Source: an uncultured Oscillospiraceae bacterium
GTDB lineage: Bacteria; Bacillota; Clostridia; Oscillospirales; Ruminococcaceae
Reading direction: 5' to 3'
Length of the DNA stretch: 64,000 nucleotides
Assembly (NCBI GenBank): GCA_900540595.1
Contig: UQGL01000002.1
Coordinates: 1-64,000 of the forward strand
Shown here: positions 42,792-50,628 of the stretch, piece after piece
Layout of the letters: each line of letters opens with the position of its first letter
Position numbering within the stretch: position 1 is the first letter of the stretch
The notes under the pieces: generated by a model
Databases searched by the model: none
Seen by the model: the letters and a program-made list of their open reading frames with translations, nothing else
Told to the model about the DNA's origin: nothing
Translations under genes and position numbers: made by a program

Positions 42792-45344
42792 ATGAAAAAT
42801 CCAAAACAAAAAAAATATACCCCCCTGTTGGCCGCGCTGGCAACGCTCATTGTGCTGCTGGCAGCGGTGGTGCTGCTCTGGCTGGCCGAGGTGCGCCCGC
42901 AGGTGACGAAGGGCCGCAGCGAGATCATTACAGATTTTCTGCGCGCAGAGCTGATCCATGACGGCGAGACCGCTGAGCAGGTGTTCACCTACGACAAGGA
43001 TCTGCTGACGATCGGGCTGGAGTTTTACCTGCCCGGGGAGCAGCCCAGCGGTGCGCTGGAGGTGGTGCTATATGACGCCGATACCGGCGCAGAGCTGTCC
43101 CGCTCGGTCGGCACGATGGATTATATCGTGCCTGACCAGTATACGACCCTGGGGCTGGACCCGGCAGTGACCGGCCGGGAGGGCCGCCGTTACCGGCTGA
43201 CCGTCACGCCCCATTACACGACCGATGCGATCCTTGCTGTGGGCCATAGCGATGGTGTGGCACTCTGGAAGGAGCAGATGTCGGTCAGCGGCCGCGCTGT
43301 GGACGGCACGATGGCGATGCAGATCACCTACCAGCGCATCGGCGGCTATCTGACGCGGTTTTTCCTGCTTGTGGCGGGCCTTGCTGCCGTGCTGGCGGCG
43401 TTCGCTGTCTGGGCAGTGCTTGGCAAAAAACTGGCGCTGCACCGTCTTGTGTTTGTGCTGGTTCTGGGCTTTGGGCTGCTGTACAGCTTTGTGCTGCCGC
43501 CCTACGCCGCACCGGATGAGAAATACCATATCAACCAGAGCTTCACCCTTGCCAGCCGCTGGGCCAATGATCTGTCCCGCGAGGAATGGCGGATGGGCCG
43601 TGTCCCCACGACAACGACCTTCCGCCGTGTGGGGGACGAGGACGCCGACCTGCAGAACGAAAACACGACCGTGTTTACATGGGAGGCGTTCACCTCGCAG
43701 CTTTTGACCACGACCGAGGAGCCGTTTGACAGCCATCAGGAGTACAACGAGCTGCAGACCGACCAGAACCCGCTGCTCTATCTGGCCAGCGCGGCGGCGG
43801 TCTTTCTCGCCTACCTGCTGCATCTGGGGTTCGCCCCCGCGCTGCTGCTGGGCCGGCTGGCAAACCTGCTGCTGTTTGCGGCGCTGGCGGCGCTGGCTGT
43901 CAGGGCGGCGCCCTTCGGCAAGCGGGTGTTTACGGCGGCAGCGCTGCTGCCGATGACGCTGCATCTGGCGGCCAGCTTCAGCCGGGATGCCCCGCTGCTG
44001 GGGTGCAGCTTTGCCTTTACGGCGCTGCTGCTCGATGCAGCCTTCGGCCCCGACCGGGACAAGGCGCTCTCCCCTGCCCGGCTGGCGGCGCTGCTGCTCT
44101 GCGGCGTGGTGCTGGCCCCGGGCAAGCTTGTCTATCTGCCGCTGGCAGCGCTGCTGCTGCTGGTGCCCGCCGCGCGGCTGGGCCACCATGCCAAGGCGAA
44201 AAAATGCGGCTATCTGGCTGTCTGCCTGCTGCTGGCGCTGGTGCTGAACAGCGGCCTGCTGACCGACACGCTGCGCACCGGTACGGTGCAGGAGCCTGCA
44301 GCCGCAGCGGCCGAGCCGGCCGGCAGTGACCGCGCCGCCAAGGGTACGCCGACACCGGCCGACTGGGAGTATGAGGCGCAGATCAACGAGAACTCGCTGG
44401 AAAACTATGTAAAACGGCTATACTATTATGTGGAGGATAACGCCGCGCCCGCCAAGAGCGAGGTGGACTTCTGGGTGCAGGCTCTGCGCGAGAAGGATGT
44501 GACCCCCGCCGTGCTGGGACAGAGCTTCCTTTTTGCAGCGGATAAGGCCAACACCTACACGGACGCGCAGGCGTTCTATACCGAGGCATCGCTCGTGCTG
44601 TTCGGCACCGATGTGACGGCGGGCAATGCCGAAGCCTACCTGCCCTATTTTGCCGAGGGCGGCGCGGTGCAGGCGTACAAGCAGCTGTTCAGCCTGCCCA
44701 GCTGTCAGGAGCAGTTTGCCGGGCTGGGCGTTGAGGTCGGCACGATGGATGACCGCATCCCGCTTGACCGCACGGCGCTTGCGGAGCAGGTCGAGGCGGC
44801 CCGCGCCACCCGCGCTACCCAAAGCACGGTGGATGCGGGCGACAAGGAGACCTATACGCCGGGATATATCCTGCGGCACCCGGCAGCCACGGCGCTGCTG
44901 TTTGTGCGCAGTGTCGTCAAAAATGGGGATCACTATATCCGCACGCTGGTCGGCGGCAGCCTGAGCTATTACACGGTGGAGCTGGCTTGGGGCTGGGTCG
45001 CTGTGCTGTATCTGCTGCTGGCCTACGCAGCCCTGCCGGTGCAGGGCGCAAAGCAGCTGCTCACGGGCAGGGCCCGGGGCTGGTGCTGCGCGGCGGCGGC
45101 GCTCTGCTGCCTGCTGACGGTAGCGGGCTGTCTGCTCTGGACACCGATCCGCTATGAAACGCTGTACGGCTTGCAGGGACGGTACTTTTTGCCGATCCTG
45201 CCGCTGCTGCTGTTGGCCTGCCTGCCCCGCCGCTTGGCCACGGTGCCCGATGAGGGCGCCGCGCAGGATAAGCTGACGATTGCAATCGCGCTTGTACAGG
45301 CGGGTGTGGTGGTGAATAGTATGCTGGCGATTATTGCAAGGTAA
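42792..45344 (+). CDS. DUF2142 polytopic membrane protein with inserted DUF4214-like domain
   Basis: 850 residues from ATG 42792 (GGGAG site). Helix 1 at about 10-32, a beta-rich external domain to about 185, then about ten membrane helices including VLVLGFGLLYSFVLPPYAAPDEKYH, split here as the DUF2142 core with its conserved PDE/H motif (APDEKYH). A soluble insert (about 530-650: LENYVKRLYYYVEDNAAPAK and AQAFYTEASLVLFGTDVT) has the repeat pattern of DUF4214. DUF2142 proteins resemble GT-C enzymes and occur in glycan loci. It may transfer or polymerise the sugar outside the membrane. A leucine/alanine-rich composition and long length are typical. Confidence 0.8.
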   Translation: MKNPKQKKYTPLLAALATLIVLLAAVVLLWLAEVRPQVTKGRSEIITDFLRAELIHDGETAEQVFTYDKDLLTIGLEFYLPGEQPSGALEVVLYDADTGAELSRSVGTMDYIVPDQYTTLGLDPAVTGREGRRYRLTVTPHYTTDAILAVGHSDGVALWKEQMSVSGRAVDGTMAMQITYQRIGGYLTRFFLLVAGLAAVLAAFAVWAVLGKKLALHRLVFVLVLGFGLLYSFVLPPYAAPDEKYHINQSFTLASRWANDLSREEWRMGRVPTTTTFRRVGDEDADLQNENTTVFTWEAFTSQLLTTTEEPFDSHQEYNELQTDQNPLLYLASAAAVFLAYLLHLGFAPALLLGRLANLLLFAALAALAVRAAPFGKRVFTAAALLPMTLHLAASFSRDAPLLGCSFAFTALLLDAAFGPDRDKALSPARLAALLLCGVVLAPGKLVYLPLAALLLLVPAARLGHHAKAKKCGYLAVCLLLALVLNSGLLTDTLRTGTVQEPAAAAAEPAGSDRAAKGTPTPADWEYEAQINENSLENYVKRLYYYVEDNAAPAKSEVDFWVQALREKDVTPAVLGQSFLFAADKANTYTDAQAFYTEASLVLFGTDVTAGNAEAYLPYFAEGGAVQAYKQLFSLPSCQEQFAGLGVEVGTMDDRIPLDRTALAEQVEAARATRATQSTVDAGDKETYTPGYILRHPAATALLFVRSVVKNGDHYIRTLVGGSLSYYTVELAWGWVAVLYLLLAYAALPVQGAKQLLTGRARGWCCAAAALCCLLTVAGCLLWTPIRYETLYGLQGRYFLPILPLLLLACLPRRLATVPDEGAAQDKLTIAIALVQAGVVVNSMLAIIAR

Positions 45345-45457
45345 AATCCTGCAAATAAAAAAAGCCGCGCCTTGCGGCACGGCAAAAATTTTGTTTTCGC
45401 CTTCAGGCGAAAACGCCACAGTATTTATTATCTATTATTTTGAAAAGGCCAACGGTA

Positions 45458-46588
45458 ATGGTTATTTGCTTCTTCTCAACCCAATACCTTCCCACCCCCG
45501 GCGGGGTCGAGCGGTACACATGGAATCTGGCGCGGCGGTGCGTTGCCGCCGGTCACAGGGCGCTTGTTGTTACGGCGGCGCTGCCGGGCCTGCCCGCGCG
45601 GCAGACCGATGCTGACGGCATCGAGATCTTCCGTCTGCCGTCCTGGCCGGTCATGGGCGGGCGCTTCCCGGTGCTGAAGCCCTTTGCCCCCGCCGATGCG
45701 CTGTGGGCGCAGGACATTGACTTTGCGGTCATTCAGACCCGCATGTACCCCCAGAGCATCTGGGCTGCGCACCAGTGCAGGCGGCGCGGCATCCCGGCGC
45801 TGGTCATCGACCACTCCACCGGCTATATGATGCACGGCGGGCTGACCGGGGCGCTGGGCCGGATGTATGAGCATCTTGCCTGCGGCAGCATCCGCCGCTG
45901 CGGGTTCCCCTTCTACGGTGTGTCCGGGGATGTCTGTCGTTGGCTGCAGACCTTCGGCATCCGGGCGGCTGGCCGCCTGCCGAACGCTGTGGACCCCGTT
46001 GAGCTGGACAGGCTGGCCCATGCGGAGGGTGCCATAAACTGGCGCGAAAAGCTGCACCTGTCTGCGGACGGAAAGCTCATTGCGTTTATCGGGCGGCTCA
46101 TCCCCGAAAAAGGCGCGCTGCGCCTTGCCGAGGCTGTGCAGGCCCTGCCGGGCTGCACACTGGCTGTGGCGGGTACCGGCCCCGAGGAGGCTGCGTTGGC
46201 CGCACTGGGCGGCCGGGTCCATGCGCTGGGCGCGCTGCCGCACGATGCGATCATTCAGCTGCTGGCACAGGCGGATGCCTACTGCCTGCCCACCGAGTAT
46301 GCCGAGGGCTTCCCTACCACGCTGCTGGAGGCGGCGGCCTGCCGCTGTCCCATCGTGACGACCCGCACGGCGGGCACCGGAGAGCTGCTGCCCGGGGAGG
46401 ACTACGCGATCTTCCTGCCCGATGCCGGCACTGATGCGATCCGCGCCGGGCTTGCCGCCCTGCTGGCAGACCCGGCCGCCGCGCAGGCCCGTGCCGAGAA
46501 CACCTACCAAAACCTTTGCAGCCACTTTACATGGCAGGCTGTCTTTGCTACAATGATGGAAGTCGTAAAGTCTGCCAAAAGGAGCTAA
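45458..46588 (+). CDS. GT4-family glycosyltransferase
   Basis: 376 residues from ATG 45458 (GAAAAGG 8 bases upstream; an in-frame TTG at 45440 overlaps that site). GT-B fold: YLPTPGGVERYTWNLARR at the N-terminus binds the acceptor side, LIAFIGRLIPEKGALRLAEA and LPTEYAEGFPTTLLEAAACR with the EX7E motif bind the nucleotide sugar. It adds a hexose or related sugar to the glycan lipid in the cytoplasm. Preceded by a 113-base gap with two small GC hairpins but no convincing promoter, so it probably belongs to the same operon. Confidence 0.9.
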   Translation: MVICFFSTQYLPTPGGVERYTWNLARRCVAAGHRALVVTAALPGLPARQTDADGIEIFRLPSWPVMGGRFPVLKPFAPADALWAQDIDFAVIQTRMYPQSIWAAHQCRRRGIPALVIDHSTGYMMHGGLTGALGRMYEHLACGSIRRCGFPFYGVSGDVCRWLQTFGIRAAGRLPNAVDPVELDRLAHAEGAINWREKLHLSADGKLIAFIGRLIPEKGALRLAEAVQALPGCTLAVAGTGPEEAALAALGGRVHALGALPHDAIIQLLAQADAYCLPTEYAEGFPTTLLEAAACRCPIVTTRTAGTGELLPGEDYAIFLPDAGTDAIRAGLAALLADPAAAQARAENTYQNLCSHFTWQAVFATMMEVVKSAKRS

Positions 46589-46589
46589 G

Positions 46590-47309
46590 ATGTCAAAATT
46601 ACTCATTGTGATCCCCGCCCATAACGAGGAAGCCAATATCGTGCAGGTCGTTGAGGAACTGACGACCGACTATCCCCAGTACGACTATGTGGTCGTCAAT
46701 GACGGCAGCCGCGACAAGACGGCGGCCATCTGCCGCGCCCGCGGCTACCGCCTGATCGACCTGCCGGTCAATCTGGGGCTGGCGGGGGCGTTCCAGACCG
46801 GCCTGCGCTTTGCGGCGGAGAACGGCTACGACTGCGCCATGCAGCTGGACGCTGACGGCCAGCACAAGCCGCAGTATATCGAGGCGATGCTCCATGAGCT
46901 TGAGCAGGGCAGCGATATTGTCATCGGCAGCCGTTTTCTGACCGTGAAAAAGCCCAAGACGCTGCGGATGCTGGGCAGCTATATCATCAGCTGGTCCATC
47001 CGCCTGACAACGGGCCGCGCCATCTGCGACCCCACCAGCGGCATGCGGATGTTCAACCGCGCCATGGTCGAGGAGTTTGCCCAGAATCTGAACTACGGCC
47101 CCGAGCCGGACACCATCAGCTACCTGATCAAGAACGGCGCGACCGTAAAAGAGGTGCAGGTCGAGATGGGCGAGCGGATGGCCGGCCAAAGCTACCTGAC
47201 CTTCTGGCGCAGCGTGCAGTATATGGTCAAAATGGCTATCTCCATCCTGCTGATCCAGTGGTTCCGCAAGCGCGACACCGAGACCCCCTACCCCGAAAGG
47301 AGCCTGTGA
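46590..47309 (+). CDS. GT2-family glycosyltransferase (polyprenyl-phosphate mannose synthase-like)
   Basis: 239 residues starting LLIVIPAHNEEANIVQVVEE, with VVVNDGSRDKT (nucleotide site), MQLDADGQHKPQYI (DxD metal motif) and IVIGSRF. C-terminal hydrophobic/amphipathic stretch (YMVKMAISILLIQWF) suggests membrane association. Such enzymes charge undecaprenyl phosphate with a sugar for GT-C enzymes working outside. One base separates it from DUF2304, its usual partner; GT-C candidates are the DUF2142 protein upstream and the PIG-V-like protein at 48121-49335. Confidence 0.9.
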   Translation: MSKLLIVIPAHNEEANIVQVVEELTTDYPQYDYVVVNDGSRDKTAAICRARGYRLIDLPVNLGLAGAFQTGLRFAAENGYDCAMQLDADGQHKPQYIEAMLHELEQGSDIVIGSRFLTVKKPKTLRMLGSYIISWSIRLTTGRAICDPTSGMRMFNRAMVEEFAQNLNYGPEPDTISYLIKNGATVKEVQVEMGERMAGQSYLTFWRSVQYMVKMAISILLIQWFRKRDTETPYPERSL

Positions 47310-47310
47310 A

Positions 47311-47670
47311 ATGTTCGATCAAACGCTCATTCGCATCTGCCTGATTCTGGGCAGCCTTATCACGGCGGGGTATATCCTGCGGCGTGTCCGGCTGGCAAAG
47401 GTACAGATCGAGGATACGATCTTCTGGCTGCTGTTCAGCGCGGCCCTGCTGATTCTGGCCATCTTCCCCGGCATCGCCTATTGGGCTGCCAACCTGCTGG
47501 GCTTCATGAGCCCCATCAACTTTGTTTATGTTGTCATCATCTTTCTTTTGCTGGCCAAGCAGTTTTTTATGTCGATCCGGCTGAGCCAGCTGGACAGCAA
47601 GGTCCGCATCCTGACAGAGCAGGTGGCGCTGAACGAAGAAAAGGTCGAGCGGGACAAGCTGGATCTGTGA
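47311..47670 (+). CDS. DUF2304 small membrane protein
   Basis: 119 residues: three membrane helices (about 6-22, 37-58, 68-86) and a charged coiled-coil-like tail (LSQLDSKVRILTEQVALNEE). DUF2304 is regularly encoded next to dolichol-phosphate-mannose-synthase-like GT2 genes and may help flip or hold the lipid-linked sugar; the function is not proven. Last gene of the glycan operon; terminator three bases after the stop. Confidence 0.88.
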   Translation: MFDQTLIRICLILGSLITAGYILRRVRLAKVQIEDTIFWLLFSAALLILAIFPGIAYWAANLLGFMSPINFVYVVIIFLLLAKQFFMSIRLSQLDSKVRILTEQVALNEEKVERDKLDL

Positions 47671-47672
47671 TG

Positions 47673-47703
47673 AAAAGGCTTCTCCCCTCTGGGGAAGGCT
47701 TTT
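47673..47703 (+). terminator. Terminator of the glycan operon
   Basis: 15-bp imperfect stem (47673-47687 with 47691-47703), 3-base loop, TTTT. Sequence resembles the TTCCCC/GGGGAA hairpins of the 26287-26485 repeat family, so a repeat end may serve as terminator. Confidence 0.6.
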
Positions 47704-47714
47704 GCAAATAAAAT

Positions 47715-47743
47715 TTGTATTCCCCAAAAATCTATGCTATAAT
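47715..47743 (+). promoter_or_regulatory. Promoter of the 95-residue orphan gene
   Basis: TTGTAT (47715-47720), 17-bp spacer, TATAAT (47738-47743), about 30 bases before the ATG. Confidence 0.65.
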
Positions 47744-47777
47744 ATAGTATTGACTAAACAGAAAGAAGGTTTCAGAT

Positions 47778-48065
47778 ATGGCTTATACCCCGAAGCTGAC
47801 CTATAAGGGCCGCCCGCTGGTGCGCTGCGGCAACGATATTTACTATGGCTCGATGAAGGACCCGTTCGTAGTCTATCTGCAGGTGCTGTCCACCAAGAAG
47901 GAGAACGGTGTGGATGTGGCCGATAAGGTTCATATTGTACTGCTCTCCACCGATGAGTCGAAGCCCCTGCCTGAGCGCATTGCCCGTCAGGCCAACAAGG
48001 TCGGCCTGTACAATGCACTGTCCTTCGGTGACATTATGCTGCAGGGCGCATTGCAGAAAAAGTAA
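47778..48065 (+). CDS. Conserved clostridial protein of unknown function
   Basis: 95 residues: YKGRPLVRCGNDIYYGSMKD, VVYLQVLSTKK, VADKVHIVLLSTDE, then NALSFGDIMLQGALQKK. I recall close relatives in many Clostridia but no assigned function. Predicted small beta-rich fold with a C-terminal helix, no signal peptide, basic ends. Its own strong promoter, an AAGAAGG ribosome site and a long perfect terminator make it an independently and probably highly expressed unit between two glycosyltransferase regions. Confidence 0.85.
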   Translation: MAYTPKLTYKGRPLVRCGNDIYYGSMKDPFVVYLQVLSTKKENGVDVADKVHIVLLSTDESKPLPERIARQANKVGLYNALSFGDIMLQGALQKK

Positions 48066-48080
48066 GAAATGGCTGAATCA

Positions 48081-48122
48081 AAAAACTGCCTGTCTCCGCA
48101 TTTAGGAGACAGGCAGTTTTTT
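48081..48122 (+). terminator. Terminator of the orphan gene (may also serve the convergent gene)
   Basis: 17-bp perfect stem (48081-48097 with 48105-48121), 7-base loop, T6. The right end touches the stop of the PIG-V-like gene on the other strand. Confidence 0.88.
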
Positions 48123-49335
48123 AATAGATCGGCCAGCTGTATAGAAATTGCATTGTGTAGATAACGCTTACGATAACCTGCGTTACCAGTACACCCTTTG
48201 TGAGCCGTGGGCGGCCCTGCAAAAGCAGCGCCAAGGCAACGGGCAGACAGAACAGCCCCACCGCGTACCGCGGAGCGCTTATCAGCCAGGTGGTACCCAT
48301 CGTTACGGCAAAATAGGCAAGACCGAAGCCGAGCCAGTGCGCCGGAAGGCGGCGCACCGTGGCAGACAGCAGTGCCAAAATTGTCAACAGGCAGAGCACC
48401 GCAGCCAGGCATAGCGCAAGGGCGCTTTTGGGGCTGCTGTCCCACCACTGCGCCATGTAGTCCAGGTGGTAGCGCACAGTATTGGTGAACAGCCCCAGCT
48501 TCTGGTTCCAGTTGTCCCATTGGTATATCTGGTACTGGTTCCACCGCCCATATACGAGGTAGTTCAGCAGAAAATAAAGGCCAAGTCCGGCAGCCGGGGA
48601 CAACATAGCAAGCAAGGAAGGTATCGTGGGCCGCGTACCGCGCCGCCACCGCATAAAGAGATACAGGCCGGTCAGCCCCAAAAGCAGACCGCCGGGGGCA
48701 CGGCACAGACCGGCGAGCACCCCCAGCAAGGCACAGCGCCACCATTGTTCACGTTCCAGCGTCAGCACATACCGCACCGTAAGCAGCAGGAACAAGCTCT
48801 CTGTCATGGGCATTGCAAAAAACACGGACGCCGGGCTGGCCAATAGAAGCGCCAGCGACAATGCGGCTGTCTGCTCGCCCCAACGGCGGGCGATTACTGT
48901 GTAGAAGGATGCTGTGGCCGCTGCAAAGAGCGGCAACTGCACTGCAAAACCCAGCCAGAAGGCGTCGATACGGGTCACGAAGTGGAGAATGTGCAGCAGC
49001 GCAGGATACAGAGGGAAAAACACGATTTGGAGATACTGCTCCGGGAAAGCCTCCTGCGTGCCGTAGCCATAGATGGAAAGGTCAAGGTAGTGCTGAGAAT
49101 CGGTATTGCCGTAAAACTGCCATTCTATCGCCTGGCGAAAATCAGCCTCGGGATAGTTTATATGGGCCGTGACTGCAAAAATCAGATGAAGGACAAGGAT
49201 AAAGGCGGCCCCGGCAATGGCGGCCCAGCATCTGCTGCGCGACGAAGGCTCCGTATAGTGCGGGGCGGGCTCCGGGGAAAAGACGCGCCTTATGCACCAC
49301 ACGGCAGACCAGAGAAACAGCAAAGCGGCTGCCAA
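48121..49335 (-). CDS. PIG-V-like GT-C mannosyltransferase, membrane protein
   Basis: 404 residues as read from TTG 49335, with about ten membrane helices. The large first loop (WQFYGNTDSQHYLDLSIYGY) holds the acidic residues of GT-C enzymes, and FFPLYPALL and RAPGGLLLGLTGLYL follow PIG-V/GT76-like patterns. It would use a polyprenyl-phosphate sugar outside the membrane. The start is doubtful: an AGGAG site with ATG at 49360 is in another frame (reads MPEPIRTAFGSRF), while this frame has no ribosome site and no ATG. Either a sequencing indel near 49335-49360 or a CTG/TTG start. There is a terminator but no promoter between it and the next gene upstream. Confidence 0.75.
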   Translation of the reverse strand: MAAALLFLWSAVWCIRRVFSPEPAPHYTEPSSRSRCWAAIAGAAFILVLHLIFAVTAHINYPEADFRQAIEWQFYGNTDSQHYLDLSIYGYGTQEAFPEQYLQIVFFPLYPALLHILHFVTRIDAFWLGFAVQLPLFAAATASFYTVIARRWGEQTAALSLALLLASPASVFFAMPMTESLFLLLTVRYVLTLEREQWWRCALLGVLAGLCRAPGGLLLGLTGLYLFMRWRRGTRPTIPSLLAMLSPAAGLGLYFLLNYLVYGRWNQYQIYQWDNWNQKLGLFTNTVRYHLDYMAQWWDSSPKSALALCLAAVLCLLTILALLSATVRRLPAHWLGFGLAYFAVTMGTTWLISAPRYAVGLFCLPVALALLLQGRPRLTKGVLVTQVIVSVIYTMQFLYSWPIY

Positions 49336-49384
49336 AGGCTGTTCTGATTGGTTCAGGCATTTGAAATTCTCCTGATTTCAGCAT

Positions 49385-49416
49385 AAAAGGCTCGGTGCTT
49401 ATCCACCGAGCCTTTT
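49385..49416 (-). terminator. Terminator behind the CD1247-type gene
   Basis: 13-bp perfect stem (49385-49397 with 49404-49416) including A4/T4 ends, 6-base loop. Confidence 0.75.
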
Positions 49417-49431
49417 GGCATACTTTAAAAA

Positions 49432-49878
49432 TTACTGATCCTGCTTGTCGGTCTCCTCGGCGGAGTCCTCCTCGGTGCCCTCCAGCTCAATGTCAAAGGT
49501 GGCACCGCAGTGGGGGCAGACCAAATCGCCCTCGGGATCCATCAGGGTCTCCTCGTCCAGGGTGGAGATCTCGCCGCAGTTGGGGCAGGTCACCTCGTAC
49601 AGAGCGCCGTGATCTTCCTCGTCCTCGTTGTCATCGTCATCCTCTTCGTCATCGCCGTAGATGTCGCTGACGACATCGTCCAGATCCTGATCGAGCGTTT
49701 CCAGCTCGTCATACACCTGATCAAGGGCATCGTCATGCTCGGTGACGGTGGCGGCCATCTCCTCCAGCAGATCCATCATGGCGGCAATGACCTTGCCGTT
49801 TTTGGAGTCTGCGTCAAATTCCATACCGGTCATCAGGCCGCGGATGTAGGCGGCCTTTGCATTCAGATCCATAGCCAT
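49432..49878 (-). CDS. CD1247-type acidic zinc-ribbon protein
   Basis: 148 residues from ATG 49878 (site GGAGG; ATG 49872 is also possible, 49938 is not). N-terminal helical domain (LNAKAAYIRGLMTGMEFDAD, ATVTEHDDALDQVYDELETL) as in the CD1247 family, then an Asp/Glu run (about 90-105), and a C-terminal zinc ribbon CPNCGE...CPHCGA (four cysteines). Function unknown; zinc ribbon plus acidic tract suggests binding to nucleic acid machinery or protein partners. Lies 72 bases behind efp with a GC hairpin (49908-49934) between. Confidence 0.85.
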   Translation of the reverse strand: MAMDLNAKAAYIRGLMTGMEFDADSKNGKVIAAMMDLLEEMAATVTEHDDALDQVYDELETLDQDLDDVVSDIYGDDEEDDDDNEDEEDHGALYEVTCPNCGEISTLDEETLMDPEGDLVCPHCGATFDIELEGTEEDSAEETDKQDQ

Positions 49879-49950
49879 AATCAAAATCCTCCCTATTATC
49901 AAAAATGCCGGGCGCGGCGGTACGGCCATGCCCGGCAAAGAAAACCTAAA

Positions 49951-50511
49951 TCAGTTCACGCGCTCCATATACTCGCCGGTGCGGGTATCGATGCGGATCT
50001 TGTCGCCCTCGTTGATGAACAGGGGGACGCGGATCTCGGCACCGGTCTCAACGGTGGCGGGCTTCAGGGTGTTGGTGGCAGTGTTGCCCTTGACACCCGG
50101 CTCGGTGGCGGTGACTTCCAGCTCAACAAAGTTGGGAATCTCAACGCTGAAAACCTTGCCCTTGTAGCTCAGCAGCTTGCAGGTATCGTTCTCCTTGCAG
50201 AACTTGAAGTTGTCGGGCACATCGTTGGCACCAACGGGGATGTCGTCATAGGTCTCAACATCCATGAAGTGGTACAGATCGCCGTCCTCGTAGGAGTAGG
50301 TGACCTCCTTGCGCTCGATGAAAGCCTGAGGGAACTTAGCGGTCGGGTTGTAGCTGGTCTCAACGACAGAGCCGGTGATGACATTCTTGGTCTTGGTGCG
50401 GACAAAGGCAGCGCCCTTGCCGGGCTTGACGTGCTGGAACTCAACGACCTGAAGGACCTGGCCGTCCTGCTCGAAGGTGACGCCGTTACGGAATTCGCCT
50501 GCAGAAATCAT
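49951..50511 (-). CDS. efp: Translation elongation factor P
   Basis: 186 residues, standard length. EF-P enters the ribosomal E site and rescues stalling at polyproline. Three beta domains; the loop [10 protein letters not shown] carries the tip lysine K32 that is modified in many bacteria. No epmA/ymfI-type modification gene is adjacent. Good match for its relevance: the TPM protein in this window contains a run of eight prolines that would need EF-P. Start fixed by GGAGGAG. Confidence 0.97.
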   Translation of the reverse strand: MISAGEFRNGVTFEQDGQVLQVVEFQHVKPGKGAAFVRTKTKNVITGSVVETSYNPTAKFPQAFIERKEVTYSYEDGDLYHFMDVETYDDIPVGANDVPDNFKFCKENDTCKLLSYKGKVFSVEIPNFVELEVTATEPGVKGNTATNTLKPATVETGAEIRVPLFINEGDKIRIDTRTGEYMERVN

Positions 50512-50552
50512 ATAGAAACTCCTCCATAAATAAATTATACATACCTGTTTAT

Positions 50553-50581
50553 ATTTTACAGTATGGAAAGCAATTTTGCAA
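50553..50581 (-). promoter_or_regulatory. efp promoter
   Basis: Minus strand TTGCAA (50576-50581), 17-bp spacer, TAAAAT (50553-50558); a second TATAAT-like box lies nearer the gene at about 50535-50540. Confidence 0.6.
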
Positions 50582-50628
50582 GTCCTGTACAGATATTTTT
50601 GCGTGAAATTTGATATTTTTTGCCGAAT

